From the NCBI RefSeq assembly GCF_008728515.1, contig NC_044990.1:11367156-11431155 (forward strand): a stretch of DNA of 64,000 nt. The letters run 5' to 3'. The notes under the pieces are model-generated. The model had not been told where the DNA came from, made no database searches, and saw nothing but the letters and a program-made list of their open reading frames with translations. Numbering within the stretch: position 1 is the stretch's first letter; each line of letters opens with the position of its first letter. The DNA is from Papio anubis (Eukaryota > Chordata > Mammalia > Primates > Cercopithecidae). The translations under genes and the position numbers were made by a program. This document shows, one piece after another, positions 38,045 through 50,371 of this stretch.

Positions 38045-41000
38045 CTAACAAAAAAGAAAAGGATTATAAATCTTTGTTGCAGAATGTACAGGCTTAGAGA
38101 TTAACTGTTTTAGAAAAAAAGTATACAAATTCTAAACAATATTTTGCAAATAAACAGAATATATGTTTCATCTGTCCACATTTTACGTAAAAAGATTAAA
38201 AACTCAATGCTTTTATCAATACTTTAAAAAGGTAAAAGGATTCCATATATCACAGAAAAATGTTAATTACATCCTCTTCGCATAGAACTACCTATTTATG
38301 TACTAAGCCTGCTGACTATATCCCCTTGTTAGTAACAAAATTAAAGATTATGAGATACTGTTTTAAGAATTACAGAAAGATTGAGTGGACTTCTAGGACT
38401 TACGAAAGTAGAAGTAAAATATCACTTTTTAGAACTTATTAATGACGGTTCGTACCACATTTTAAAAATTTATTATCAACACCAAATTAATATCAGAGAC
38501 ACAATTTGAACATCTCTTACAAACATAATGTTGAGTGAAATAAATTAGACACAATGAATATAAACTATATGATTCCATATATATATACACATATATATAT
38601 ATATTGTATACATAAGTAATATAAAGGTTTGATAAAAGGCAAAACTAAGGTATGGTATTTTTTTTAACCTTGCCCCTGCCCCCTAAACTATGATATTAAG
38701 GTCAAAGATATTATGGCAAAACTTTAAAGAAAAGAAAGATTACGATTACCCAGGCAAAACAATGGTTACCTTTAGAGAATAAAAGGTAACTGTGACTGGG
38801 AAGAGGAATACAAAGAGCTTCTGAGGTGCTGGTAATGCTCCCATGACGTAAATGATAGCTAAACGTGTGTTGATCTTGTAAGAACTTTGTTAAATTACAT
38901 ATTTATATTTACGTATTTTTCTGTATGTGAGGTTATATAACACTAAAAAGTGGTTTAAAATTTATTCTGGACCCTCAAAGAACTTCTGACAACTTATTTT
39001 ACCCTCATAGTTTCCTGTAACTTGACCTGGACATGACAAAACATACAGAAAACATATTTTACATTTATCATTCTATATGTACAAATGCCAATTTACTTAT
39101 CTCGAAAAAAGGCCAGAAATGTTTACTTTTCAAAGCTGATGTCTACATTCAAGATAAGAAGAAAAAGCAAAAAAGATAGGAAAAAAAATGAGATGAAGTT
39201 GAAAATTGGCAAGATGTGACTGAACCTGGCTGGGTGCAGGGACTCACACCTGTAATCCCAGCACTTTGGGAGGCTGAGGCCGGCCGATCGCTTGAGCCCA
39301 GGAGTTCAAGAGCCCAGTATGGGCAATATGGTGAAATCCTCTCTCTACCAAAAAAATACATATAAATACAAAAATTAGCTGGGCATGGTGGTGTACACTT
39401 GTAGTCCCAGTTACTCCCAAGGTGGGTAGATTGCTTGAGCCCAGGAGGCAGAGGTTGTAGTGAGCCAAGATCATCACTACAAGCCGGGTGCAGTGGCTCA
39501 CACCCGTAATCCCAGCACTTTTGGGAGGCCAGGGCGGGTGGACTGCTTGAGGTCAGGAGTTCGAGACCAGCCTAACCAACATGGTGAAACCCCGTCTTTA
39601 CTAAAAATACAAAAAACAGCCAGGCATGGTGGCAGGCGCCTGTATGCCCAGCTACTCGGGAGGTTGAGGCAGGAGAATCGCTTGAACCTGGGAGGCAGAA
39701 GGAAGCTGAGATTGCCCCACTGCACTCCAGCCTGGGCAACAAAATGAGACTCTGTCTGAAAAAAATAAAAACAGATCACTACTGCACTCCAGCCTGGGTG
39801 ACAGTAGTGGACCCTGTCTCAAAAAATATTAAAAAAAAAAAAAAAAAGATTAAATCCGTAAGATGTGAAGACTTATGATTCAATCAATTCTTCTAAAAAA
39901 TTAAACTACACCAGATATCAGCTAACATGGCTTTGTTATATAAAGGTGAATTTATAATAAGAAAATAATAAATTTTAACAATTCCTCAAAAATGTAATGA
40001 AGCCATAACTGCATAGCATTTTATCATTCATTTATTCAGCATTACTCAAATACTTTTAATTTTTAAGCTTCTGTCTCTTTCACTTCAGGTGTGATACACA
40101 CACACACCTAGGCAGGCAAAAAATACCAGATATTAACACTAATAAATCTGTCTATCTATCTATACACGAACACACAGCATACAAATGAGAAAGAGAAAGT
40201 AGCCAAAGGAATGAAAGGCAAGAGGGAAATAAATTAGTTTGACCCCATACACAGAGTAACAGCTTGAAGCAAACTGAGGTAGGTGGAGAAAAACTAGTTT
40301 AAAAAAAAGATGGGTGAAGGCTGCACATCTCTGTGAATATACAGAAAAACACTGAATTGTATGCAATTAAACAGGTGAATTGTAAGGGTATGTGAATTAT
40401 ATCACAATAAAGTTGTTACCTAAAAATAGATGTCAGGAGGTGGGGACAAGGAAGAGACTAGAAGAAAAAAAAAAAAAAAAAAAAAAAGGCCAGGCACGGT
40501 GGCTCACGAGGTCAGGAGATCTAGACCATCCTGGCTAACACAGTGAAACTCCGTCTCTACTGAAAATACAAAAAATTAGCTGGGCGTGGTAGCGGGTGCC
40601 TGTAGTCCCAGCTACTCGGGAGGCTGAGGCAGGAGAATGGCGTGAACCCAGGAGGTGGCGCTTGCAGTGAGCCAAGATCACGCCACTGCACTCCAGCCTG
40701 GGCAACAGAGCGAGATTCCATCTCAAAAAAAAAAAGGAATAACAGTCAGGAAACGCTGTGATATGAAGGGAAAAGGTAAATGTAGGTACAAATGGAAGAG
40801 TAGGACTGAAAATAATAGAAGTCCACAATCTCTCACCACAAATACTGAAATCTGGTAAGCTGTGAAAACTCAGTTCTCCACTGACTCATTTGGCAGCAAA
40901 CTCTAACCAGATCATACACATTTGGCAGCACAACTTAATGAGAACTGACTTTACATTATGCTGATTCTTTGTCATTTACTTGAATTGACTAGTCATGATT

Positions 41001-44000
41001 TGCTGCAGAAATATTAAGATGTTTGATTATAACATGCTCCCTCACACTCTGAAAAGGGAGTTAAGATTAGGTATCTATGTACTACACTACCTTTCTAAAA
41101 TCGCTAAAACCTAAATTCCAAAACACATTGTTTCCAAGGATCTTGGTATAGCATTATGGTCCCGCAGTTGAAAAGACAGAAAAGTGGGAGCAACATGAAA
41201 GCACAAAGTAAAAAGCTGATGGGACCTAAAATGGGTAGGAGATGAAGGTGGAAGGACAATGCAGAGAAGTGGCCTAGCCAAAAACCAGAGAAAAAAGATC
41301 CTCACATTTTACCGTCAGTTTCCTGAACCTACACTTGTATTCAATAAACTGTGAAATGATGTTGGAAATCACAAAAGAAAGAAGAAAAGTTAAGGATTCA
41401 ATAAAAATTCGAGTGTCTTACTTTTCTAATTCTTCAGGATCAAATTTCCACCAAGTTTCAGGTTCATGAAACTCTACTCTGTATCCTTTTCCTATGGCCT
41501 ACACAAAGGAAAGGAAAAAAACCCAGAGAAGTACTTCTTAAAGTAAAAAGAAGGCAGATGGATAAATTTCATTTCAACAATACTATGAACTTGCTCGACC
41601 AAGAAAAATGATGCTTTATAAAATAATACAGTTTATAAAATTTAAGACTACTTAACTGGATAAATTTTGATTACTATTCTCAAGGAAACTCAAAACTAAC
41701 AAGATGAGGCTGGGCATGGTGGCTCACGCCTGTAATCCCAGCACTTTGGGAGGCCAAGGACGGCAGATTGCCTGAGCTCAGGAGTTCGAGACCAGCCTGG
41801 CCAATATGGTGAAACCCTCTCTCTACTAAAACTATAAAAATTAGCTGGGCATAGGGGCAGGCGCCTGTAATCCCAGCTACTCAGGAGGCTGAGGCAGGAG
41901 AATCACTTGAACTGGGGAGGCGGAGGTTGCAATGAGTCGAGATGGTGCCACTGCACTCCAGCCTGGGCGACAGAGCAAGACCCCGTCTCAAAAAAACAAA
42001 CAAAAAAAATTAACAAGATGAACATGTTCCTTAAAAAAACATCATTTACAATTTTTTAAAAAACTAAGCAAACCAATAAACCTTTTTAGAAAACAAAGGA
42101 CAAATGTTTTAATAATCAAGATCAAACCAGCCCAAATTTTAGAATGTGAAAAAATTGACAATAAAAAATAAAAACTTTCTCATATTTCATATTTACCACT
42201 TCCACATATGGCTTCATTTCCCAAGCTTGTATATTAGTGTTATCTATTATAACTGGAGATCTTCCCTGATCGATAGCTTGTTTCGCTGAAATAAAATATA
42301 AATTTAAAAATAAAAAAAACAGATTAGGTTAAAATACACAAAATAAAAGTTAAACATTTATTGTTAAGAAATGTACTACATCTCTTTACTTAAAACCGAA
42401 ACTATGCAATCTCTTCAGTCAGTGTCATGAAAAAAGAACTCCACTAGATTGAAAGGGAATTAAAGGACATAACCATATGCCAGGTGTATTCTCCAGAATG
42501 GATGCTAGCTTTGACAAACTGGCTCTGAATGGCATTTTGCTGAACTTACAGCTAATAAAGCTTTCAAGTCTAGAACTAACTTTCACTTACGGGAAATGTA
42601 AGAGATGAACAATTTACATCTGAATATAGACTAAGTAAGAGAAGAGGTGAAAAATTATTTTGACATGGAAGGATGAAGATTATTAAATGAAAATGGCAAG
42701 TAACAAGACAATAGTTAAATATAATCCTATTTAGGTCAAAAGAATTGGGGAAGATTTATGGAGATATTAAAAGTGGTCACCTGTAGATGGTAAGAATATT
42801 TTCATTTAATATTTTATCTGTATTTTCTTTTTTGGGAAAGTTACTGCAAATGATTATCTGTATTTTCTAATTTTCTACAATGTACAAATAATGCTTTTGA
42901 AATAAGGCTCATGTTTTTGAAAAGTTATAGATTTAAGTCATTACTTACCAGCAAAACTTTATATACCAAGTAGCTAAAAATCATAGTTCAACTGACTTTG
43001 TGGATATTTCTTAGAATTACAGCTTCAAATTGGGAGTTGCAGTAGAATGGAACTTTTCTAAACTATTATCTCCCATCCAAATGCCATCTTTTCTACCAAG
43101 AGATAAGAATCACTGTCACAAGGCTGGGCGCAGCGGCTCACACCTGTAATGCCAGCACTTTGGGAGGCCAAGGCGGGAGGATCACGAGGTCAGGAGTTCG
43201 AGACCAACCTGGCCAATATGGTGAAACCCCGTCTCTATTAAAAATACAAAAATTAGCTGGGCGTGGTAGTGGGCGCCTGTAGTCCCAGCTACTCAGGAGG
43301 CTGAGGCAGAAGAATCGCTTGAACCCTGGAGGCAGAGGGTGCAGTGAGCCGAAATCGTACCACTGCATTCCAACCTGGGCGACAGAGCAAGATTCCATCT
43401 CAAAAAAAAAAAAGAATCACTGTCACAAGAAGCCACTGTTAATGACAGGAGTATGTATATCTCTGAGATATACGAGAGAAGAAAAATAATTAAGAACCCT
43501 TGATAAATTTAAAAAACTAAGGCCAGGTGCAGTGGCTCAGGTCTGCAATCCCAGCACTTTGAAAGGCCAAGGTGGGGTGGATCACCTGAGGTCAGGAGTT
43601 CAAGACCACCCTGGCCAAAATGGTAAAACCCCGTCTCTACTAAAAATACAAAAATCAGCCAAACTTGGTGGTGTGCGCGTGTAGTCCCAGCTACTTGGGA
43701 GGCTGAGTCACAAGAATTGCTTGAACCTTGTGAAGTGGAGGTTGCCATGAGCCAAGATCGCGCCATAGCACTCCAGCTTGGGCAAGAGAGTAAGACTATG
43801 TCTCAAGAAAAAAAAAAAAAGAAAGAAAAGAAAAAGGCCGGGCATGGTGGCTCACACCTATAATCCTAGCACTTTGGGAGGCCAAGCTGGGTGGATCACA
43901 AGGTCAGGAGTTCAAGACCAGCCTGGCCAAGATGGTGAAACCTCATCTCTACTCAAAATACAAAAATTAGTTGAGTGTGGTGGCAGGCGCCTGTAATAAT

Positions 44001-47000
44001 CCCAGCTACTCAGTAGGCTGAGGAAGAGAACTGCTTAAACCCGGGAGGCAGAGGTTGCAGTGAGCCAAGATCACACCACCGCACTACAGCCTGGGTGACA
44101 GAGCAAGACTCTGCCTCAAAAAAAAAAAAAAAAAAATTAAAAGGCTGAAGCAAAACCAAACATCATATGTTCTCACTCACAAGCAGGAGCTAAGCTATGA
44201 GGATCCCAAGGCATAAGAATGACGCAACTCTGGAAACTCAGGGGGAAAGGGTGGGAAGGAGGTGAGGGATAAAAGACTACAAAGAGGGTGCAGTGTATAC
44301 TGCTTGGGTGATGAATGCACCAAAATCTCACAAATCACCACTAAAGAACCTACTCATGTAACCAAACACCTCCTGTTCCCCACTACACTATGGGGAAAAA
44401 AAGGCTGAAGCAAAATGCAAAGATATGGAAGTTTTCTCAGGAGTTAGAATTCAAACCACTAAGTTCAACAGAATGAAAACATTTATACAGATGTCTAGGA
44501 CAGACAGAATGCTAAAGGTCAGTTAGAATAATCACTATGGGGAAATACATATTTGGGAGATGTCTCTAAACACCAAAAGAAATTTAGAATTTGGGTCATA
44601 AATAGGTGCCATCATCTATTAGTGCTAGCTTGGTGCTAGCACCAAGACACTACCATCTCCCACTGCTCTGTCTCTAATCATAATGATCAAATCTTCCATT
44701 CAAAACCTTATTAAAATTATTCTCCTAATGTCTGATACGCTCACACATCTAAGGAGTTGTGTTTTAGAAAGTAAGTTTTTATTGACCAAATAAATTTCTG
44801 ATTTGTAGGAATGGGGAGATTATCTTCTTTCCATTATCATCCAATACCATAGTCTAGTACATTTCACGAGAAAAGAGCTCCTAAGTAAAAACACGTCTGA
44901 GTACCCAAATAATGGGAATAGTTTTCTTAAACAAATGAACTATCACGCTGTAAGAAAGAGAAGAATTACGCTTTGGAGATGTTTTCCATTTTTAGGTGTT
45001 CTAAAATTAATTTAGATTATTTTAATAATAAATATGAAGCAGATTTTCATAGAATGGTGCCTAGCATTTAAAGATATTCAAGTCCATATTTATTGTCCCA
45101 GTTTAATAAGATACCACTACTCCATTTAACACATATAATTAACATAATACAAATGACATGAACATTTTAATGAAATATTCTGTACTAGTTTGTGTTTTTT
45201 GAGACAGAATCTTGCCCTGTCACCCAGGGTGGAGTGCAGTAGCACAATCTCAGCTCACTGCAGCCTTGACCTCCCTGGCTCAAGTCATCTTCCTATCTCA
45301 GCCTCCCAAGTAGCTGGGACTACAGGTGTGCACCACCACGCCTGGCTAATTTTTATACTTTTTGTAGAGATGGGGTTTCATCATGTCGCCCAGGCTGGTC
45401 TCTAACTCCTGGGCTCAAGTGATCCGCCCGCCTCGGCCTCCCAAAGTGCTGGGATTATAGGCATGAGCCACCACACCTAGCTATGCTAGTATTGTAATGA
45501 GAAAAAAAAGTCCCACACAAATAAACTTACTAGTTCACCAAAGGTATACTGGCTCTGCCCTGTCTATTCATTCAACTTATCAACTAATCTGTTCCCCTTA
45601 ACTTTAGGCCAGTAACCCCAAACATTTTCAGAATTGCAATCCCATCATTATTTGATTTGAGCAACAATGTTCTATGGCATTAAAAAAATTAAAAAATTAG
45701 TGTTGTTTGAGATTGCTATGCCACTCTCCAATATATTGGAGAAATTCTAGAGAGTTATAAAATCAACACTAGGAAACAGTCTTACGCTCGAATTTATCCT
45801 TGTGAAACTATAAATTGTAACAGAGTGAAAACTTTTTACTCGAAAACACCCTCAGCCAGGCACTGTGGCTCATTCAAAATTCTACAAAGTTTTTAAAAAA
45901 AATAGCTGGGTGTGCTGGTACATGTATGTAGTCCCAGCTACTTGCCTGTAGTCCTAGTTACTCAGGAGGCTGAGGCAAGAGGATCTCTTGAGCCCAGGAG
46001 TTCAAGGCCACACTGAGTTATGATTGTGTCACTACACTCTAGCCTGGGCAACAAAGCAAGACCCCATCTCTAAAACACACACACAAACATCCTCACTGAA
46101 ATTCCTTACTGTATTTGACAAACAAAAAGAAAAGCATTACTATTTTTCTTGTATATATTAGACTTTAGGGCAACCCTAGTTGGTAGCTTTGAGGTAAGTT
46201 CTTCATTACAGAATAATTCTATTAAACATAGAAGGAATAACTAACCTAAAAATCACCATTTTGCAATTCTGAATGAAGTAACTGACTCAGGAAACAATTT
46301 ATTGTTGGATAAAACCATCATATATAAGGTTAATAGGGAACTTGATAACAGACAGAGGGAAAAGGTTGTCCCTGTGAAGCTACTGATTAAGCTCACTATT
46401 ACTAAGAATAGGACAACCAAATATCTGCTTGCCAAAAAAAAAAAAAAAAAAAAAAAAAAAAGGTTGAACCTAATCAAGCCTCTATTCTAGAGCTAATTTC
46501 CATTCACATAAAACAAAGAAGAGGAGCAAGTTCAATCAATGGTTAACACCAAGAAGCAAATAGACAACTACAGCATAAGCAACCTAGTTTCTGTAACAAT
46601 AGTGTAAGGGTTAAAAGAGGGAAAATGTTATGGTTTAACTTAATAAAATAAAACAAAATGCATTTTGAGGACTTTGTTTGGATTCCAATTCAAACAAAAT
46701 AACTTTGAAGAGATTTTTAGGACAACAGAGGAAATTCAATTACACACTAGGTTACATGACCTGAAGGAACTGGCATTTTTTAATATGTGTGATAACGGCA
46801 ATGAAGTGAAAGATGTGATTAAGTAAAAAAGTTAATTTGAAATGTATAAAGTATGATATCTAGAATTTGCTTTAAATAGAGGAAGGGGTAAAAACAAAAA
46901 GATAAAAGCCCATATACCAAAATCTTAGTAACTGATAATTCTGGGTGATGGGTCTATGAGGTTCATTACAGTCTCTTTAATCTCTTTAAACTTTTTCATA

Positions 47001-50000
47001 ATAAAAGCTATCTGTTTAATCATCAATCCACCCTTCTTTTAAAATAACATTGTATATATATTTACTTATAGTTCAGATGAAGTTTTCAATTCTTACTATA
47101 TATCAGAATCATCTGGAGAACTTTCAAAACAAAAAATATCAATGTTTAGGCCCCACCCCAGATCAATTAAACCAAAATATCTAGGGCTGAGGTCAGGCAC
47201 ACTTTTGTCTATTTTTTTTTTTTTTGCTTTTTTTTGAAGTCCCCAAGAAATTCAAAAGTGTAGCCCAGGTTAAGAATCCCTATTAATGATAAACAAAAAC
47301 TGACCCATGTCCACTAAAAAAATGTATTAAGTAGATTTCTTTTCTTTTTTTTTTTTTTTTGAGATGGAGTTTCGCTCTTGTTGCCCCCCAGGTTAGAGTG
47401 CAATGGCACAATCTTGGCTCACTGCAACCTTTACCTCCTGGGTTCAAGTGATTCTCCTGCCTCAGCCTCCCAAGTAGCTGGGATTACAGGCATGTGCTAC
47501 CACGCCCAGCTAATTTTTTTTATATTTAGTAGAGGTTTCACCCTGTTGGTCAGGCTGGTGTTGAACTCCTGACCTCAGGTGATCTGCTCACCTTGGCCTC
47601 CCAAAGTGCTGGGATTACGGGCGTGAGCCACCACGCCCAGCCTTAAGTAGGTTTCTTGTAGAGCAATATTGAGAAAAACTTTTAATATTCACAACCAGTA
47701 TATTAAGCCTTGGAAAACATTAGCATTATTCTCAGGGAAATAACTTTGGGACCATATAACAATGGTACAGATTCACAGTTCTCTGAATTTACTCATCAAG
47801 TACAAAATAAAGCCTCTTAAATATCCCACACTGCTATCATTTTACCAGCTTATACTGATACACTATTTACAGTTTACAAGGCATTTTATCTAAATTCTCT
47901 GCTTTCCACAAAAACCCTGATCACGTAGGGCAAGTATAATTATCACCTCTAACAGATGAAGAAATTTTACCATTCAACTGGTAAAAACCTAAGTTGAGAA
48001 TAAAATCTAGGTCTTTTGACTCTGAGCCAAACATTCTACCCCGGGAAATTTGGCCCAAAACAAACCTCTGTTCTGGTTCCAGTCATGGGCATCACCAAGT
48101 TGATTAACATTATACCTGTACCCATCTTGATGGTGAAAATAGTCATCAGTGCTGAACACAATGCCATCCCGATTCTGACCAAGCAGAATTCTGTTAACAA
48201 AAGAAATCATAAAGGTGCCATTTACAAAATCTATAACCATCAGAAATAAATACAACTGAAATAAATCACACAGGAGAGGTTATTAAATGAATTTCTGATA
48301 CTTACCTGAAAGTATATTACGAACCTAATAGTCTAAGAGCTGACTAATCTTACAAAGATTTCAGATTTCAAATCATTTCACACTTAAATCTACACAATTA
48401 CAGACACTAACAAAACTTTTTTTTTTCCAAGATGGAGTCTCATTCTGTTGCCCAGGCTGGAGCGCAGTGGCACAATTTTGGCTCACTGCAACCTCCATTT
48501 CCTGGGTTCAAGTGATTCTCCTGCCTCAGTCTACTGAGTAGCGGGATTACAGGCATGCGCCACTATGCCCGGCTATTTTGTGTATTTTTAGTAGAGACGG
48601 GGTTTCACTATGTCGGTCAGGCTGGTCTTGAACTCCTGACCTCATGATCCACCTGCCTCGGCCTCCCAAAGTACTGGGATTATAGGCATGAGCCACCGTG
48701 CCTGGCGGTAACAAAAACTTTTTAAAGCAGCATTTGTATTGTAACTTTTTAAAACGTTCTTTACCCAATCTCAAAATTATATCAACTATTATCCATGTTT
48801 TCACTTCAGTAAATTTTGTATTTGTTGTCTAAAATTGCCTCAATCTAGTGCAACAGGTAACCCAAAAAGCAAGTAAGCCTAAGCAAGCAATTCATTTGGA
48901 AAAAACCATATGTGACTCTAGACAGCTTTAATAAACTCATTTCCATGAAACATATATGATCCTCCTATTACTAAGAAATAGTTGGAGGCTTAAGGTTATG
49001 GAACAATCTGTGATCCTCCAAAGTATAATCAAACTTTAAATTTTCAAGAAATTAAGTCGCTAAATCAAATTAATTATTAAACACTAAATGAAAAACTCTC
49101 AGTTCAAGTCAATGATAATCAAGCTTTGCTTTGAAAATGATACTGCCTTAAATTGACAAGCACAGCAAGATTAAGAAGTACTCAGAGAGAACTCACATTA
49201 CCAATGACTCAGGAAAGAAATTGGGAGTGTGCTGTGATAGGGAAAATGCAGCAAGATAATGATTTGGTGAGAGCAACAACTAAAGTATTCTGTTGTTTCT
49301 CTCCTCTCCTTCAACCTTTAGGCAATTGGACACCACTGTATACTTCTGCGGGGATTGGTGGGATGGAAGGTGGAAGGAATTGAGAGTAAAAGAATATTGG
49401 CCTGGAATGATTCAAACTGACTTATTTCCTACTAAAAAAGTAGTAGGGAGGGTTTCAACTGTTAAGATGACAAGTGTCATCTCTCCATCCCTCAGCTTAT
49501 AATGGTATCATATACAGTTCTCCCTCAATATCCATGGGAGATTGGTTCCAAGACCACAATTGCTGCTCAAGACCTTGATACAGAAATAGCTATTTGCATA
49601 TAAACTATGCACATCCTTCCATACACTTTAACTCATCTCTGTATTACTTATAATATCTAATACAATGTGAATACTATGTAAATAGTTATTACACTGTATT
49701 GTTGAAGGAATAACGACAAGGAAATAAGTCTGTACATTTCAATTCAGACACAATATTTTTTCTCAAATACTTTCAGTCCAAGGTTCGTTGAATTCACTGA
49801 TGTGGAATCAACAAAAATGGAGGGCCAGTGGTATATTTTATAAAAATAAAATCACTCATATCAAAATAAAGCAACTTAAGTGTGTAAAGGTTGGTGCGAA
49901 AGTAATCGCAGTTTTTGCCATTAAAACGCCAATTAAAAACTGCGATTACTTTTGCACAAAACTCTATTCCCACTTACAGAATTACAGTTCAAATCACTTC

Positions 50001-50338
50001 AGACAAACCAAATGAAAGTTAATGGTTTGGGTTGTGTGTCTGCTTCCTTGGGGGACTGGAGTTAGATTTCTTTTTCAGGCAGCCATGATTTTTCCAAAAC
50101 ATGTCTATATGACACATTTGGCATTTTACTGCTTATACAGATAACCCAGAATACGAAAATGCCATGATATTAGCATTCTAAAGCAAAACTCAATCACCCA
50201 AAAAGAGATTTTGGTTGTAATCACATAATATCTAATTATGTTCAACAGTACCAGAAATCTAGATAACACCTTTTGTAGATACTCTATGCTTCCTTTTTTT
50301 TTTTTTTTTTTTTTCCTTTTCTTTCTTTTTTTTGGGGG

Positions 50339-50371
<33 letters not shown>

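Larger units (their letters stand above)
38045..41421 (-). other. N4BP2L2 intron between coding exons 4 and 5
   Basis: 3377-bp intron with L1 3' ends, a nested Alu pair and an AluY. The remaining DNA is AT-rich and shows no further exon. Confidence 0.9.
42286..48065 (-). other. N4BP2L2 intron between coding exons 2 and 3
   Basis: 5780-bp intron. Non-repeat parts (42286-43120, 44403-45189, 45483-45851, 46087-47077) are AT-rich and show no exon. Confidence 0.92.

Noticed and set aside
48016..48249. 77-codon plus-strand frame
   Set aside because: Shadow of N4BP2L2 coding exon 2 on the opposite strand; likewise 56165-56440 and 56964-57146 opposite coding exon 1.
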